DNA of 64,000 nt from Thermogemmatispora onikobensis (GCF_001748285.1 NZ_BDGT01000003.1:1-64000); one strand, 5' to 3'; positions 10,025 to 19,118 are shown, counted from the first letter of the stretch. Translations and numbers: made by a program. Notes: generated from the sequence alone by a model not told the origin.

Positions 10025-12367
10025 ATGCCAACACTTGAAGGCTCTATTGAGAGCATCGTTTTTCATAACGAGGAAACACACTACACCGTTGCACGTTTTC
10101 GCCCCAGCATCAGCACTGGCCGAGGCTCGTCTCGCTCGTCTCGCGACGGCTTGCTGACGATCGTTGGGACCTTGCCGGGGGTACGCGCCGGCGAAGTGTT
10201 GACTGTGGAAGGTGTTTGGGAATATGATCCCCGCTACGGCCACCAGCTCCATGTGACGAGCTTTAGCCAGCGCCTGCCCACGAGTACTGAGGGCATCATT
10301 CGCTACCTCAGCTCCGGTTTGATTAAGGGCATCGGCCCCAAAAAAGCCCGCACGCTTGTCGAACACTTCGGCGAGCAGACGCTGGCCATTATTGAGCAGC
10401 AGCCCGAGCGCCTGGCCGAGGTACGCGGTCTTGGTGAGAAGGATCGCGCGCGCATTCTCGCCGCCTGGACTCAGCAGCAGGAGATGAAGGAGGTGCAGCT
10501 TTTTCTGCAGACTCATGAGATCTCACTGCACCTGGCCAATCGCATCTACCGGCAGTATGGGGGCGAGAGCGTCAAGGTGGTACGCGAGAATCCCTATCGA
10601 CTGGTCCAGGATATCTATGGAATCGGTTTCCGTACGGCGGATGAGATTGCCAGCCGGCTGGGACTGCCACGCGACAGTCTGCCACGCCTGGTGACGGGCC
10701 TGACCTACGTGCTGGCGCAGGCAGCTAATGAGACCGGCCATTGCTATTTGCCGGAGAATGAGCTGCTGCTCCAGGCAGAGCGTATCTTGCAGGTCCCTCG
10801 GGCAGCACTTGAGCAGGCTCTGGAAGAGGGGCAGCGCGCAGGCGAGCTGTTTATTGAGCCGGCTCTACCTGATATAGAGAGTAGCACGCAGGAGGCCGCC
10901 GAGTACTCTCTCTTCCAGGACCTCGCTTCAGCTTCCACTCCTCTTGTTGCGTCAGAGAGCGCTTTACCCCCGGACCCACCAGCAGCCTCCACCGGTACGG
11001 CCCAGCGCCGTATCTACTATGGCCCGTTCTGGCACGCCGAACGCGGTTCCGCTCGCCTGCTCAAGCGACTGCTGCACACGCCCAGCCGCCTGCCGACAGT
11101 CTCTCCCGCTCTTTGGGAGCAGGTCTTTCATCATCTGGAGGTCAGGCGCCAGCTTCAGCTCACGGAGCGGCAGCGCGAGGCTGTGCAGACGGCTTTTACG
11201 CGCAAGGTGAGTATTCTGACGGGCGGCCCCGGGACAGGCAAGACGACGTCGCTGCGCGCGCTGTTGCTGCTCCTGCGCCGGCAGCGGGTGGAGGTGGCGC
11301 TGACGGCTCCTACCGGACGCGCCGCTAAGCGCCTCAGCGAGGCCACGGGACTGCCCGCCCAAACGCTCCATCGCTTGCTTGAGTATACCCCTCACGACGG
11401 GACGTATCAGCGTCACGAAGAACGCCCTCTGAGCTACCAGTTCGTCATTGTTGATGAGTGCTCGATGGTCGATATCCTTCTCTTCTACCATCTGCTCAAG
11501 GCTCTGCCGCCAGAGGCCCACCTGCTGCTCGTCGGCGACGCCGACCAGCTACCGTCGGTCGGACCGGGCAACGTGCTGCGCGATCTCTTGCGCAGCGAGG
11601 TCATTCCGACTACCCATCTGACCGAGCTGTTTCGCCAGGCCCGTCAGAGCCGCATCGTGGTGAGTGCCCACCGCGTGAATGCCGGCCTCTTACCGGTGGT
11701 CAAGAATGAGGAGGGCAGCGATTTCCTCTTTCTGCGCGAGAGCGAGCCGCAGCGGGCTCGCTCCCTGATCCTTGACCTGGTAGGGCGCCGTCTGCCAGGC
11801 CGTTATCATCTTCACCCACAGGCCGACATTCAGGTGCTTTCGCCGATGTACCGCGGGCCATTGGGCGTGATCAGTCTCAATGAGTCACTGCAACAGCGCC
11901 TGAATCCGCGCAGCGAAGGCGAGCTGCTGCTGGGCCGGCATCATCTGCGCATCGGCGATAAGGTGATGCAGGTGCGCAACGATTACGATAAAGGGGTCTT
12001 CAATGGTGATCTCGGCTGGATACGCCGCATCGATCACCAGGCGGCGACTGTGACAGTCGAATTTCAGGAGGAGGCCGGCCCCCTGCTGGTCGAGTACGAG
12101 TTTGCGGAGTTGGATGCCCTGACGCTGGCCTACGCGGTCACGATCCATAAGAGCCAGGGAAGCGAGTACCCGGCGGTGATTATTCCTCTCTTTTTGCAAC
12201 ATGCTCCGCTGTTGCAGAGGAATCTTCTCTATACGGCCATTACGCGCGCTCGACGGCTCTGTGTGTTGGTGGGGCAGCCCCAGGCCCTGGAGCTGGCCAT
12301 CCGCAACGATCGTGTGGCTCAGCGCAATACTGCTCTGGCCGAGCGCCTGAAGGCTTTGCTAGCGTAG
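10025..12367 (+). CDS. recD2: RecD2-type ATP-dependent DNA helicase (superfamily 1B)
   Basis: 780 residues, slightly longer than typical RecD2 (about 715-760). The N-terminal RecD2 region (MPTLEGSIESIVFHNEETHYTV without the break: an OB-like start) is followed by helix-hairpin-helix pieces such as GIGPKKARTLVEHFG. Helicase motifs are complete: Walker A GGPGTGKT (Lys406), VDECSMVD, GDADQLPSVGPG, the SH3-like strand region, and C-terminal AYAVTIHKSQGSEYP and LYTAITRAR. RecD2 is a 5'-3' helicase acting in DNA repair in bacteria lacking RecBC. An insertion of about 50 low-complexity residues lies between the N-terminal part and the motor (about 290-330). Single gene; no recB or recC nearby. Confidence 0.93.
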   Translation: MPTLEGSIESIVFHNEETHYTVARFRPSISTGRGSSRSSRDGLLTIVGTLPGVRAGEVLTVEGVWEYDPRYGHQLHVTSFSQRLPTSTEGIIRYLSSGLIKGIGPKKARTLVEHFGEQTLAIIEQQPERLAEVRGLGEKDRARILAAWTQQQEMKEVQLFLQTHEISLHLANRIYRQYGGESVKVVRENPYRLVQDIYGIGFRTADEIASRLGLPRDSLPRLVTGLTYVLAQAANETGHCYLPENELLLQAERILQVPRAALEQALEEGQRAGELFIEPALPDIESSTQEAAEYSLFQDLASASTPLVASESALPPDPPAASTGTAQRRIYYGPFWHAERGSARLLKRLLHTPSRLPTVSPALWEQVFHHLEVRRQLQLTERQREAVQTAFTRKVSILTGGPGTGKTTSLRALLLLLRRQRVEVALTAPTGRAAKRLSEATGLPAQTLHRLLEYTPHDGTYQRHEERPLSYQFVIVDECSMVDILLFYHLLKALPPEAHLLLVGDADQLPSVGPGNVLRDLLRSEVIPTTHLTELFRQARQSRIVVSAHRVNAGLLPVVKNEEGSDFLFLRESEPQRARSLILDLVGRRLPGRYHLHPQADIQVLSPMYRGPLGVISLNESLQQRLNPRSEGELLLGRHHLRIGDKVMQVRNDYDKGVFNGDLGWIRRIDHQAATVTVEFQEEAGPLLVEYEFAELDALTLAYAVTIHKSQGSEYPAVIIPLFLQHAPLLQRNLLYTAITRARRLCVLVGQPQALELAIRNDRVAQRNTALAERLKALLA

Positions 12368-12604
12368 CGTCCCGTTTTCTCTCTAGTTATCCAAATAAGC
12401 GCTTGTACTTCAACAGCCCGAGCCTGGCTTGCCTTGGGTCTCGCCCTGCGGTAGAATAGAAAGCGAATTGACATAGTCAACTACCGCCTGGGGTGCGTGG
12501 GTCGCCCGTTCCGTGTGTGGGCGCCGGCGCGCACCAGGCTGGCAGCTCTCTTGTCACTGTGATTGTCAAGGCTTCCGTAATAATGGAGGAGGGAGGACGA
12601 TCCT

Positions 12605-13495
12605 ATGCCAGAGACAGAGGCCACAACGGCGGGCCAGGGCCAGAGCACGCCCGCTGGTTACGCTCATCCCGAGGTCCTGGTGGAAACGGACTGGGTGGCG
12701 GAGCATCTTAACGATCCCAATGTGCGTATCATCGAGGCCGATGAGGACGTGTTGCTCTACGAAACTGGTCATATTCCTGGCGCTGTCAAGCTGGACTGGC
12801 ACGTCGATGTCCAGGACCCCGTGACGCGCGACTTTGTCGATCGCGAGGGTTTTGAGCGTCTGATGCGTCGTTGGGGCATTCGTAACGATACGACGGTAGT
12901 GCTCTATGGCGATCGCAACAACTGGTATGCCTGCTATAGCTTCTGGCTGTTCACGATGTATGGCCATAAGCATTTGAAGATTATGAACGGTGGGCGTCAG
13001 AAGTGGGAGGCCGAGGGGCGACCGCTGACGAAGGAGGTGCCCCATTACGAGCCGAGCGATTACCAGGCGCCGGAGCCGGACGAGTCGATTCGTGCTTTCC
13101 GCGAGGACGTGCTGGCTACTTTGCACAAACCCGGTTACGGTCTGGTTGACGTGCGTTCGCCGCAGGAGTATACCGGCGAGTTAATCCATATGGTAAACTA
13201 TCCTCAGGAAGGGGCCCAGCGCGGTGGGCATATCCCCGGGGCGAAAAATATCCCCTGGTCGACGGCTGCCAACCCCGATGGGACCTTTAAGTCGGTGGAA
13301 GAGCTGCGGAAGCTCTACGGAGAGCAGGGGATTACGCCCGATAAGGATGTGATCACCTACTGCCGCATTGGGGAGCGCTCCGCCCATACCTGGTTTGTGT
13401 TGACCCAGCTGCTCGGCTATCCGCGCGTGCGTAACTATGATGGCTCCTGGACGGAGTGGGGCAATATGGTGCGCGCGCCGATCGAGAAGCCCTGA
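12605..13495 (+). CDS. sseA: Thiosulfate/3-mercaptopyruvate sulfurtransferase (two-domain rhodanese)
   Basis: 296 residues, the usual two-rhodanese-domain length. The N-terminal inactive domain contains [12 protein letters not shown]; the C-terminal domain has [23 protein letters not shown] and the active-site loop CRIGERS with Cys253 as the persulfide carrier. The CRIGERS loop matches the CysA-type thiosulfate sulfurtransferases of Actinobacteria better than the CGSGVTA of E. coli SseA, so thiosulfate is the more likely donor. A strong GGAGGGAGGA precedes the ATG. The following gene encodes the SufU Fe-S scaffold, 231 bp on, so a link with sulfur supply for cofactors is plausible but not proven. 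Confidence 0.92.
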   Translation: MPETEATTAGQGQSTPAGYAHPEVLVETDWVAEHLNDPNVRIIEADEDVLLYETGHIPGAVKLDWHVDVQDPVTRDFVDREGFERLMRRWGIRNDTTVVLYGDRNNWYACYSFWLFTMYGHKHLKIMNGGRQKWEAEGRPLTKEVPHYEPSDYQAPEPDESIRAFREDVLATLHKPGYGLVDVRSPQEYTGELIHMVNYPQEGAQRGGHIPGAKNIPWSTAANPDGTFKSVEELRKLYGEQGITPDKDVITYCRIGERSAHTWFVLTQLLGYPRVRNYDGSWTEWGNMVRAPIEKP

Positions 13496-13726
13496 CGGGA
13501 ACTGGCCGCCTTGGCCTCAGCGGCGGCAGCTGATCTACTTTCCACCTGGACAGAGACAGTAGCCAGGATGGAACGGGACGGGGCCATCCGCCGGGCAGTG
13601 AGAGACGGGACGCCAGCCGCGGCTGCCCATCTTTGCAAGCGCGTTGGTTTGTCAGGCCGTGGTTGTTTGCCTCTGCTGCAGCGGTGGAGGCCCTGTTGCT
13701 TTTGTTGGAAAGTTTCGTGATGCCCT

Positions 13727-14152
13727 ATGGATAGACAAGAAGCCATTGAGTTTCTCCTCGATCATTATGAGAACCCGCGCAACTATGGCCCTCTTGAGGA
13801 GGCCGATGTCAGCCTGAAGGGTGGCAATCCGGGCTGCGCCGATGTAATCACTATGTATGGGCGCTTCGACGAGCAGGGCCGCCTGGCACAAGTGCAGTGG
13901 GAGGGTGAGGGGTGTACCATTAGCCGCGCTGCTGCTTCCTACGTGACCGAGTTGACGCGCGGGATGACGGCGGAAGAGATCGAGAACCTGAGCTTCGAGG
14001 ATCTGATCGAGGACCTGGGGCGCGAGGTGGTGATGACGCGCCCAACCTGCGCGACGCTGGCCCTGGGTACGCTGAAGCGCGGCGTGCATGAGTATCGCAT
14101 GCGCAAGCTCTCGCAGCAAGACGATGCACCGCAACAAGCCCAAGAACAGTAA
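13727..14152 (+). CDS. sufU: SufU/NifU-like Fe-S cluster scaffold or sulfur acceptor
   Basis: 141 residues, family length. The three ligand cysteines are present: Cys37 in GNPGCAD (with Asp39), Cys63 in GEGCTISRAAAS and Cys108 in RPTCATLALGTLKRGV. The third motif follows the SufU pattern (CATLA) rather than the IscU HCSxLA pattern, and SufU receives sulfur from SufS through zinc. No sufBCD or sufS lies next to it; the nearest class V aminotransferase is 10 kb downstream. The ribosome-binding site is weak, so the start rests on homology. It follows the rhodanese gene in the same direction. Confidence 0.9.
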   Translation: MDRQEAIEFLLDHYENPRNYGPLEEADVSLKGGNPGCADVITMYGRFDEQGRLAQVQWEGEGCTISRAAASYVTELTRGMTAEEIENLSFEDLIEDLGREVVMTRPTCATLALGTLKRGVHEYRMRKLSQQDDAPQQAQEQ

Positions 14153-14280
14153 CAGCCCTCGCAAGTGGCGGTCCGGTCGGCACATCTCCTGACCTGACTC
14201 ACAGCTCTCCCGCGCGTCTCTAGCGATCAGGGAGTCTGACCGCGGCGAGGCCAGTTGCAGCAGGCCGGCAAGGCTGAGGA

Positions 14281-14967
14281 CTATAGTCCTAGCTCGCGGC
14301 GCCAGTCGGCCAGGAGCGCCAGCGCGCGTTGAAGTTGCTCCCGATGCCGGGGTGTATTGAGCCAGCGGCTGACTCCCGAGGGATGAGGTAAGGGAAGCCA
14401 GCGTCGGGCATCCTCTACGCGCCCTGTCCCGATGATCTCTTCCAGTTTGACTTTGCCCCAGAAGGCTTCTATGGCCATGACGCCTACGAGCAGGATCACG
14501 CGGGGGCAGAGGAGGGACAGCTCGGCTTCGAGAAAAGGGCGGCACAGGGCCAGCTCCTGGGGCGAGGGACGGCGATCACCTTGCCCACGGGGAGCCGGTC
14601 CTGGGTAGCAGCGCGTGAGCGAGCTAAGATAGGCATGCTGATGCAGGTAGCCCGGGGGAAAGCCTGCCTGCTCTAGCCAGGATTGCAGGATGCGCCCGCC
14701 CGGGCCGCCAAAAGGAATGCCGCGCTGCTGCGAACGCAGTCCGGGCGCCTGCCCTATGACCATGAGGCCCCCGATGAGACCCTCGTGCAGCACTGGGCTG
14801 ACCACGGGCAGGGCCTGTGCCAGATAGCCCTGATCCTGGCAGCGTCGGCAGATGCGCAAAGCCGCCTGCAGTCGCTGCAGCGCTTCAAGCCGCTGGAGGC
14901 GCTCCTGTTGCGGTTCTGCTGGCGGCCCCGCTTCCTCATGCTGAAGCGGATGGGATTCAGATAACAT
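14281..14967 (-). CDS. Uracil-DNA glycosylase family protein (family 4/5-like)
   Basis: 228 residues with the start at 14967; an earlier ATG at 15006 is also possible. Motif A is GQAPGLRSQQRGIPFGG, motif B HPSGVSRWLN near the C-terminus. Cysteines C40-x2-C43, C120 and C142 could hold the [4Fe-4S] cluster of family 4/5 enzymes. These remove uracil or deaminated bases from DNA in base-excision repair. The motif-A residue after Gly is Gln, where family 4 has Glu (GEAPG) and family 5 Leu (GLAPG), so the subfamily is unsettled. The start overlaps the end of the flavin reductase gene by 11 bp, so the two are probably co-transcribed. Confidence 0.82.
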   Translation of the reverse strand: MLSESHPLQHEEAGPPAEPQQERLQRLEALQRLQAALRICRRCQDQGYLAQALPVVSPVLHEGLIGGLMVIGQAPGLRSQQRGIPFGGPGGRILQSWLEQAGFPPGYLHQHAYLSSLTRCYPGPAPRGQGDRRPSPQELALCRPFLEAELSLLCPRVILLVGVMAIEAFWGKVKLEEIIGTGRVEDARRWLPLPHPSGVSRWLNTPRHREQLQRALALLADWRRELGL

Positions 14968-15592
14968 CGCTTGGCGCTGACAAGGGTGAGAGGCTCGGTT
15001 GAGCATAATCGTCCGCCAGATGGCGATAGCGGCCTCGATAATAGGCCAATGGCTGCTTGCCTCCAGACCGAGCAGGCTGCCCGCTGCCATCCTGAAGTGT
15101 TTCCCCGGAGACAGCCGGGCGTTCGTCGGCGGCAGCGGTCGCGTCGTCTGACGCAGGGTGGTCATCGGCCCCGAGGGCCACGACCTCGCCCAGCAGAATC
15201 GCGTGGTCGCCACCTGGATAGTCGGCGACCAGCCGCGCCTCAACAAAACCCAGGGTCCCTTCGAGCAGCGGCGCCCCGGTTATGCCCAGGTGATAAGGAG
15301 CATGGCAGAAATAGCGATAGCGCTCCTCTGAGGGGAGGGCAAAGCAACGGGCCAGCTCTTCCTGTCCCTCGCTCAAAATATTGATTGCAAAGATGCGGCT
15401 CTCGCGAATGGCCTGCAGCGTTCGGCTCTTAAGGTCGATGCAGACAAGGACCAGCGGCGGGTCCAGGGAGACAGAACAGAAGGCGTTGACTGTCAGCCCC
15501 ACCAGGCCGGCGCTGCCCCTGGTCGTGACGACCGTTACTCCTGTGGCAAACTGCCCCAGGACGTGGCGAAAGAACTCTCTGTCGATAGACAT
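14957..15592 (-). CDS. Flavin reductase-like FMN-binding protein
   Basis: 211 residues. The flavin-reductase-like split-barrel domain spans about 1-140: FRHVLGQFATGVTVVTT at the N-terminus, GLTVNAFCSVSLDPPLVLVCID, then INILSEGQEELARCFA and GDHAILLGEV. Such proteins reduce FMN/FAD with NAD(P)H for partner monooxygenases, or act directly. The C-terminal 60 residues contain a variable acidic/Gly-rich stretch and a YYRGRYR segment, which in this family closes the barrel. The gene overlaps the downstream UDG-family gene by 11 bp. No partner monooxygenase is nearby, so the physiological role is open. Confidence 0.88.
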   Translation of the reverse strand: MSIDREFFRHVLGQFATGVTVVTTRGSAGLVGLTVNAFCSVSLDPPLVLVCIDLKSRTLQAIRESRIFAINILSEGQEELARCFALPSEERYRYFCHAPYHLGITGAPLLEGTLGFVEARLVADYPGGDHAILLGEVVALGADDHPASDDATAAADERPAVSGETLQDGSGQPARSGGKQPLAYYRGRYRHLADDYAQPSLSPLSAPSDVI

Positions 15593-15939
15593 TAACGGCT
15601 CGATCCCTCTTCTTCCTTCACCATCAGAAGCGAGCGAGGGAATAATGAGATCATCTGTGGCACACCGACACGGCCTTCGTCAGCGCCTCGTCGCACGCCC
15701 ACTAGCAGCATCTTTCCCTCGCCTGCTTATGTGTAGTATCCGGGGCCTGTCGGCGCCTGACACTGGCCTTTCGGACAGAACTCCGTAGCAGAATCGTAGC
15801 ATATGCGCCGCTTCTCTGCCAGCGACCAGGGACGAGAACAACTTTCCTGAGCGCCCGCCTTCCTTGACAGGTGAAGTTCTAGCGCGTATAGTTACAGCGA
15901 AAGCGATACACAGTAGCCTAGCGACAGCCCCCCGACGGA
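15593..15939. other. Divergent intergenic region
   Basis: 347 bp between the leftward flavin reductase and the rightward FecCD permease. It contains the permease promoter at 15864-15892. I looked for a cobalamin riboswitch box (GCCACTG-like) in the leader and saw none. Confidence 0.5.
15864..15892 (+). promoter_or_regulatory. Sigma-70-type promoter of the FecCD/ABC operon
   Basis: TTGACA (15864-15869), 17-bp spacer, TATAGT (15887-15892). Transcription would start near 15899, giving a leader of about 40 nt before the ATG at 15940. Confidence 0.7.
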
Positions 15940-17076
15940 ATGAAGATCGAGAGCAGAACGACCGCAGAATCGCCTGCAACAGCGACGACCACCGCTACGA
16001 CCCTTGCTGACGCTAAGGCCGTGCATGTCAGACGCCGCCTGACTCCTTTCGTCTTTACAGCTCTCTCGCTTCTGTTGCCGCTCACGCTGCTGGCAGCGGT
16101 GAGTGCTGGCTCGACGGCCATTCCTTTTGCAACTGTCCTGCAGATCCTGCTCAACGGTAGCCACCTTTTGCATTTCCGAGAGAGCTGGGACCCGGCTCTG
16201 ACCATCATTATTTGGGATTTACGCCTGCCGGAGGCGCTGGGGGCGGCCCTGGTAGGGGCCGGGCTGGCGGTGGCCGGGGTGCTCTTTCAGGGGATGCTGC
16301 GCAATCCCTTGGCTGATCCTTTCCTGATGGGGACCTCCTCGGGGGCCGCCCTGGGGGCGGTCATTGCCTTCATTCTGCCGCTCGATACAACCTACGGTCT
16401 CTTCTTCTCTCTGACGCCCTTGCTGGCGTTCAGCGGGGCGTTACTGACAGTGCTGCTGGTCTATGCCATTGCGCGCGTCGGGGGACGCACGCCGGTGGTA
16501 ACGCTCTTGCTGGCCGGCGTTGTGATGAATGCGCTGCTGGTGGCCGTCCAGACCTTGATTCTGACGCTGAGTCCCCAGGCACAGTTTAATCTGCAGGCTC
16601 TCTTTAACTGGCTCTCGGGCGGGATTAGCGTCAATAGTTGGTGGCCGGTGGTGATCGTGGGTAGCCTTATTGTGGCAGGCATCGGTGGGGCATTGGTCTT
16701 GGGGCAGGTGCTGGATGCCTTTGCGCTGGGCGAGGAGGGAGCCGCCCACCTGGGCCTGCGGGTTGAGTGGTATAAGTTTTTGTTGATTATGCTCGGTTCG
16801 CTGTTGACGGCGGCGGCGGTCTCGATTAGCGGTTTGATCGGCTTTGTGGGTCTGGTCACACCGCATATGCTGCGCTTGCTGATTGGTCCGCGCCACCGCC
16901 CTTTGATCACGGCCTCGGCCCTGGGGGGAGCTTCTTTTTTGACGCTGGCCGATTTGCTGGCACGCACGGTGATTGCGCCGGCGGTCTTACCGGTTGGGGT
17001 CTTCACAGCCCTGATCGGGGCACCGTTTTTCCTCTATCTGCTGCGTCAGAGTAAGAAGGAGTATCGATGGTCGTGA
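15940..17076 (+). CDS. FecCD-family ABC transporter permease (siderophore/heme/cobalamin type)
   Basis: 378 residues with about nine or ten hydrophobic segments, typical of BtuC/FecD/HmuU permeases. Family signatures include RLPEALGAALVGAGLAVAGVLFQGMLRNPLADPFLMGTSSGAALGA-type sequence (seen across 16220-16360), the GGISVNSW loop, and the C-terminal GLIGFVGLVTPHMLRLLIGPRHR with the ATPase-coupling glycine region. It moves a metal-chelate or corrinoid across the cytoplasmic membrane. The last 10 bases overlap the ATPase gene start. No periplasmic/extracellular binding protein is encoded in the window on either side, which leaves the substrate undefined. Confidence 0.9.
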   Translation: MKIESRTTAESPATATTTATTLADAKAVHVRRRLTPFVFTALSLLLPLTLLAAVSAGSTAIPFATVLQILLNGSHLLHFRESWDPALTIIIWDLRLPEALGAALVGAGLAVAGVLFQGMLRNPLADPFLMGTSSGAALGAVIAFILPLDTTYGLFFSLTPLLAFSGALLTVLLVYAIARVGGRTPVVTLLLAGVVMNALLVAVQTLILTLSPQAQFNLQALFNWLSGGISVNSWWPVVIVGSLIVAGIGGALVLGQVLDAFALGEEGAAHLGLRVEWYKFLLIMLGSLLTAAAVSISGLIGFVGLVTPHMLRLLIGPRHRPLITASALGGASFLTLADLLARTVIAPAVLPVGVFTALIGAPFFLYLLRQSKKEYRWS

Positions 17077-18479
17077 ATCTCAGGCCAGAGAGCAGGAAGG
17101 TGTCTGCTGCGGACGGCTTCCCCCTGTTGGAGGTGCGCCATGTGACCTTCGGCTACGGACAGCAGCCGGTTTTTTTTGATGTCTGTCTGCAGCTGGCGGC
17201 TGGTGAGATGGTGGGTTTGCTCGGCCCGAATGGCTCGGGCAAGACTACGCTGCTGCGCCTGCTGAGCGGAGTGCTGCGCCCAACGCAGGGGGAGATCTGG
17301 CTGCAGGGACGAGGGCTTGACCGCTGGCGACGGCGCGAGCTGGCGCGTGTGGTGGCGGTGGTGCCCCAGGAGTTGCACCTGCCTTTCGATTTTACAGTTG
17401 AGCAACTGGTGGCGCTGGGCCGCCTGCCCTTTGTCGGTTTGCTGGGCAGCTATGGGCCGCAGGACCGCGCTCGGATCGAGGAAGCGATGCAGGTGACCGG
17501 GGTCGCGGCTCTGGCGGAGCGGCCTTTCAATGAGCTAAGCGGCGGCGAACGGCAGCGCGTGCTGGTGGCAATGGCTCTGGCTCAGCAGCCCCGTTTGTTG
17601 CTGCTCGATGAGCCGACCTCCCATCTGGATATCAGATATCAGATCGAGGTGCTGGAGCTGGTGCAGCGGCTGAACCGTGAGCATGGGATGACGGTGCTGG
17701 CCGCAATGCACGACTTGAATCTGGCCGCCCGCTATTTTCCGCGTCTGGTGCTCTTCCAGCGCGGCGTTGTGGCGGATGGGACGCCGGCAGCGGTCCTGGA
17801 GCCGCGTTTGTTGAGCCGCGTCTACGGGATTGCGGTTCAGGTGGGGATTGTGCGCGGCACGGCCCATTTCAGTGTGGTGCCGCCGGGCAGTCGCGAGGCC
17901 CAGGAGGCCGAGGAGGAGATGAGGACCCAGGAGCCTCCCCCGCGGGTGTTCGTGATGGCCGGCGGCGGCTCTGGCGAAAGGGTGATGCGTGCTCTGGCAG
18001 ATTGGCATATTCCTTTTCTGGCTGGGGTGCTCAATATTGGTGACAGCGATCATACGCTAGCCCTGCGCCTGGCAAGCCGCGTACTGACGGAGCAACCGTA
18101 TGCCCCTCTCTCTCAGGCAGCGCTGGAGGAGCTGCGCGCCGCCCTGTCAACAGTCGAGACGCTGATTATTTGCCCAATGTACGTCGGACCCGGCAATGTG
18201 GCTTTGCTGCGCGAGGCTCTGTCAGTGGCTCGTCAAGGCCGCCAGGTGCTGCTGCTGGCTCCTGAAACAGTTGAGGCGGAACCCTCGGGTGCGATGCCGG
18301 CGCCCGGCAGCGAGCCGCAGGAGCTGCCAGCTCCAGCTCTGCTGGAGTGGACCGGAATGGCGGCGCGCGATTATACCGGCGGCGAGGCAACCCGGCTGGT
18401 TGAGCAGCTCCTGCAGAGTGGGGCGCATGTGATCAGCCACCCGACAGAGGTCCTGGAGCTGTGCGCTGTTCGAGCCTGA
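17067..18479 (+). CDS. ABC transporter ATP-binding protein (FecE/BtuD-like) with extra C-terminal domain
   Basis: 470 residues, about 200 longer than ordinary FecE/HmuV (about 255-275). Residues 20-270 are the ATPase: Walker A GPNGSGKT (53-60), signature LSGGE (157-161), Walker B LLLLDEP (177-183), H-loop AAMHDLNLAARYF. After an acidic linker (275-290), residues ~292-470 form an additional alpha/beta, Rossmann-like domain with VFVMAGGGSGERVMRAL and TLIICPMYVGPGN; I do not recognise a precise family. A strong AAGGAG precedes the ATG and the gene overlaps the permease by 10 bp, so both are translated together. The extra domain could be regulatory or bind the imported cofactor; this is inference. 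Confidence 0.9.
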   Translation: MVVNLRPESRKVSAADGFPLLEVRHVTFGYGQQPVFFDVCLQLAAGEMVGLLGPNGSGKTTLLRLLSGVLRPTQGEIWLQGRGLDRWRRRELARVVAVVPQELHLPFDFTVEQLVALGRLPFVGLLGSYGPQDRARIEEAMQVTGVAALAERPFNELSGGERQRVLVAMALAQQPRLLLLDEPTSHLDIRYQIEVLELVQRLNREHGMTVLAAMHDLNLAARYFPRLVLFQRGVVADGTPAAVLEPRLLSRVYGIAVQVGIVRGTAHFSVVPPGSREAQEAEEEMRTQEPPPRVFVMAGGGSGERVMRALADWHIPFLAGVLNIGDSDHTLALRLASRVLTEQPYAPLSQAALEELRAALSTVETLIICPMYVGPGNVALLREALSVARQGRQVLLLAPETVEAEPSGAMPAPGSEPQELPAPALLEWTGMAARDYTGGEATRLVEQLLQSGAHVISHPTEVLELCAVRA

Positions 18480-18579
18480 GTGAGCACCTGCTCCGGCGAG
18501 CCGAGGCAGGCAACGGGCGCAACACTGAGCCCGGTGAACTTGTGGGCAGACGGACGGAAAGGACCTCGCAGGCCCACGC

Positions 18580-18609
18580 TTGCAAACGGGGTTTTGTATG
18601 TAGTATATT
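18580..18609 (+). promoter_or_regulatory. Candidate promoter of the ThiS/MoaD-like gene
   Basis: TTGCAA (18580-18585), 18-bp spacer, TATATT (18604-18609). It lies in the 217-bp gap after the ABC ATPase gene. Confidence 0.55.
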
Positions 18610-18696
18610 GCTTTGTACAGCATGATAGAGTCTCGGAATGCGAGCCTTGTTCTCGATGAAAAATCGATGCCATCTTCAAAAGGCAGGGTAGACGGC

Positions 18697-18990
18697 ATGG
18701 GTGGCACTGAGCAGGCAACTGTGACGCTGCGCTTACCTTCAACGCTGAGCGCCTGCAACGGCGGCAAGAGCCAGATCGTTGTGCGGGCCAGTACGGTAGG
18801 CGAACTGTTCGAGGCGCTGGAGGCCCACTATCCGCAGGTCTGGCGCTGCCTGTGCGATGAGCATGGCTGGGTGCGCGCTCAGATCCAGCTCTTCGTGAGC
18901 AACAAGCTGATTACTGGTCCGCATGACCTGCAGACCGCCTTGAGGCCCGGCGAGGAGATTATTGTGCTGCCTTCTGCTCGGACCCCCTAG
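18697..18990 (+). CDS. ThiS/MoaD-like ubiquitin-fold protein lacking the C-terminal Gly-Gly
   Basis: 97 residues from the ATG at 18697, chosen because GGCAGGG lies upstream and the fold starts right after (VTLRLPSTLS). In-frame starts at 18622 and 18667 would add 25 or 10 residues without a visible ribosome-binding site. The beta-grasp pattern of MoaD is clear: TVGELFEALEAHYP, IQLFVSNKLI, LRPGEEIIVLPSA. Carriers of sulfur in molybdopterin or thiamine synthesis end in Gly-Gly, which is thiocarboxylated; this protein ends in ...LPSARTP. It therefore either needs C-terminal processing, or has a non-carrier role. No moaE, moeB, thiF or thiG is adjacent. Confidence 0.7.
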   Translation: MGGTEQATVTLRLPSTLSACNGGKSQIVVRASTVGELFEALEAHYPQVWRCLCDEHGWVRAQIQLFVSNKLITGPHDLQTALRPGEEIIVLPSARTP

Positions 18991-19039
18991 GCTAGTGCTT
19001 GCATCGGCCCGCCGGCTTGTGGCCATTTTATCGGTGGGC

Positions 19040-19068
19040 TTGCAAATGTGGAGCTATTGCGCCATAAT
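19040..19068 (+). promoter_or_regulatory. Candidate promoter of comM/yifB
   Basis: TTGCAA (19040-19045), 17-bp spacer, CATAAT (19063-19068), about 50 bp before the ATG at 19119. Confidence 0.55.
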
Positions 19069-19118
19069 ATGGGCTATCTTCTGCTATGTGGAGGAGAGGA
19101 GGTTTTCAAGGAGACGGG

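Noticed and set aside
13511-13720. 69-residue frame between rhodanese and sufU
   Set aside because: No ribosome-binding site, no recognisable motif, low-complexity start; more likely spacer.
15593-15939. Possible cobalamin riboswitch before the FecCD permease gene
   Set aside because: No B12-box-like sequence was found and the leader from the good promoter is only about 40 nt.
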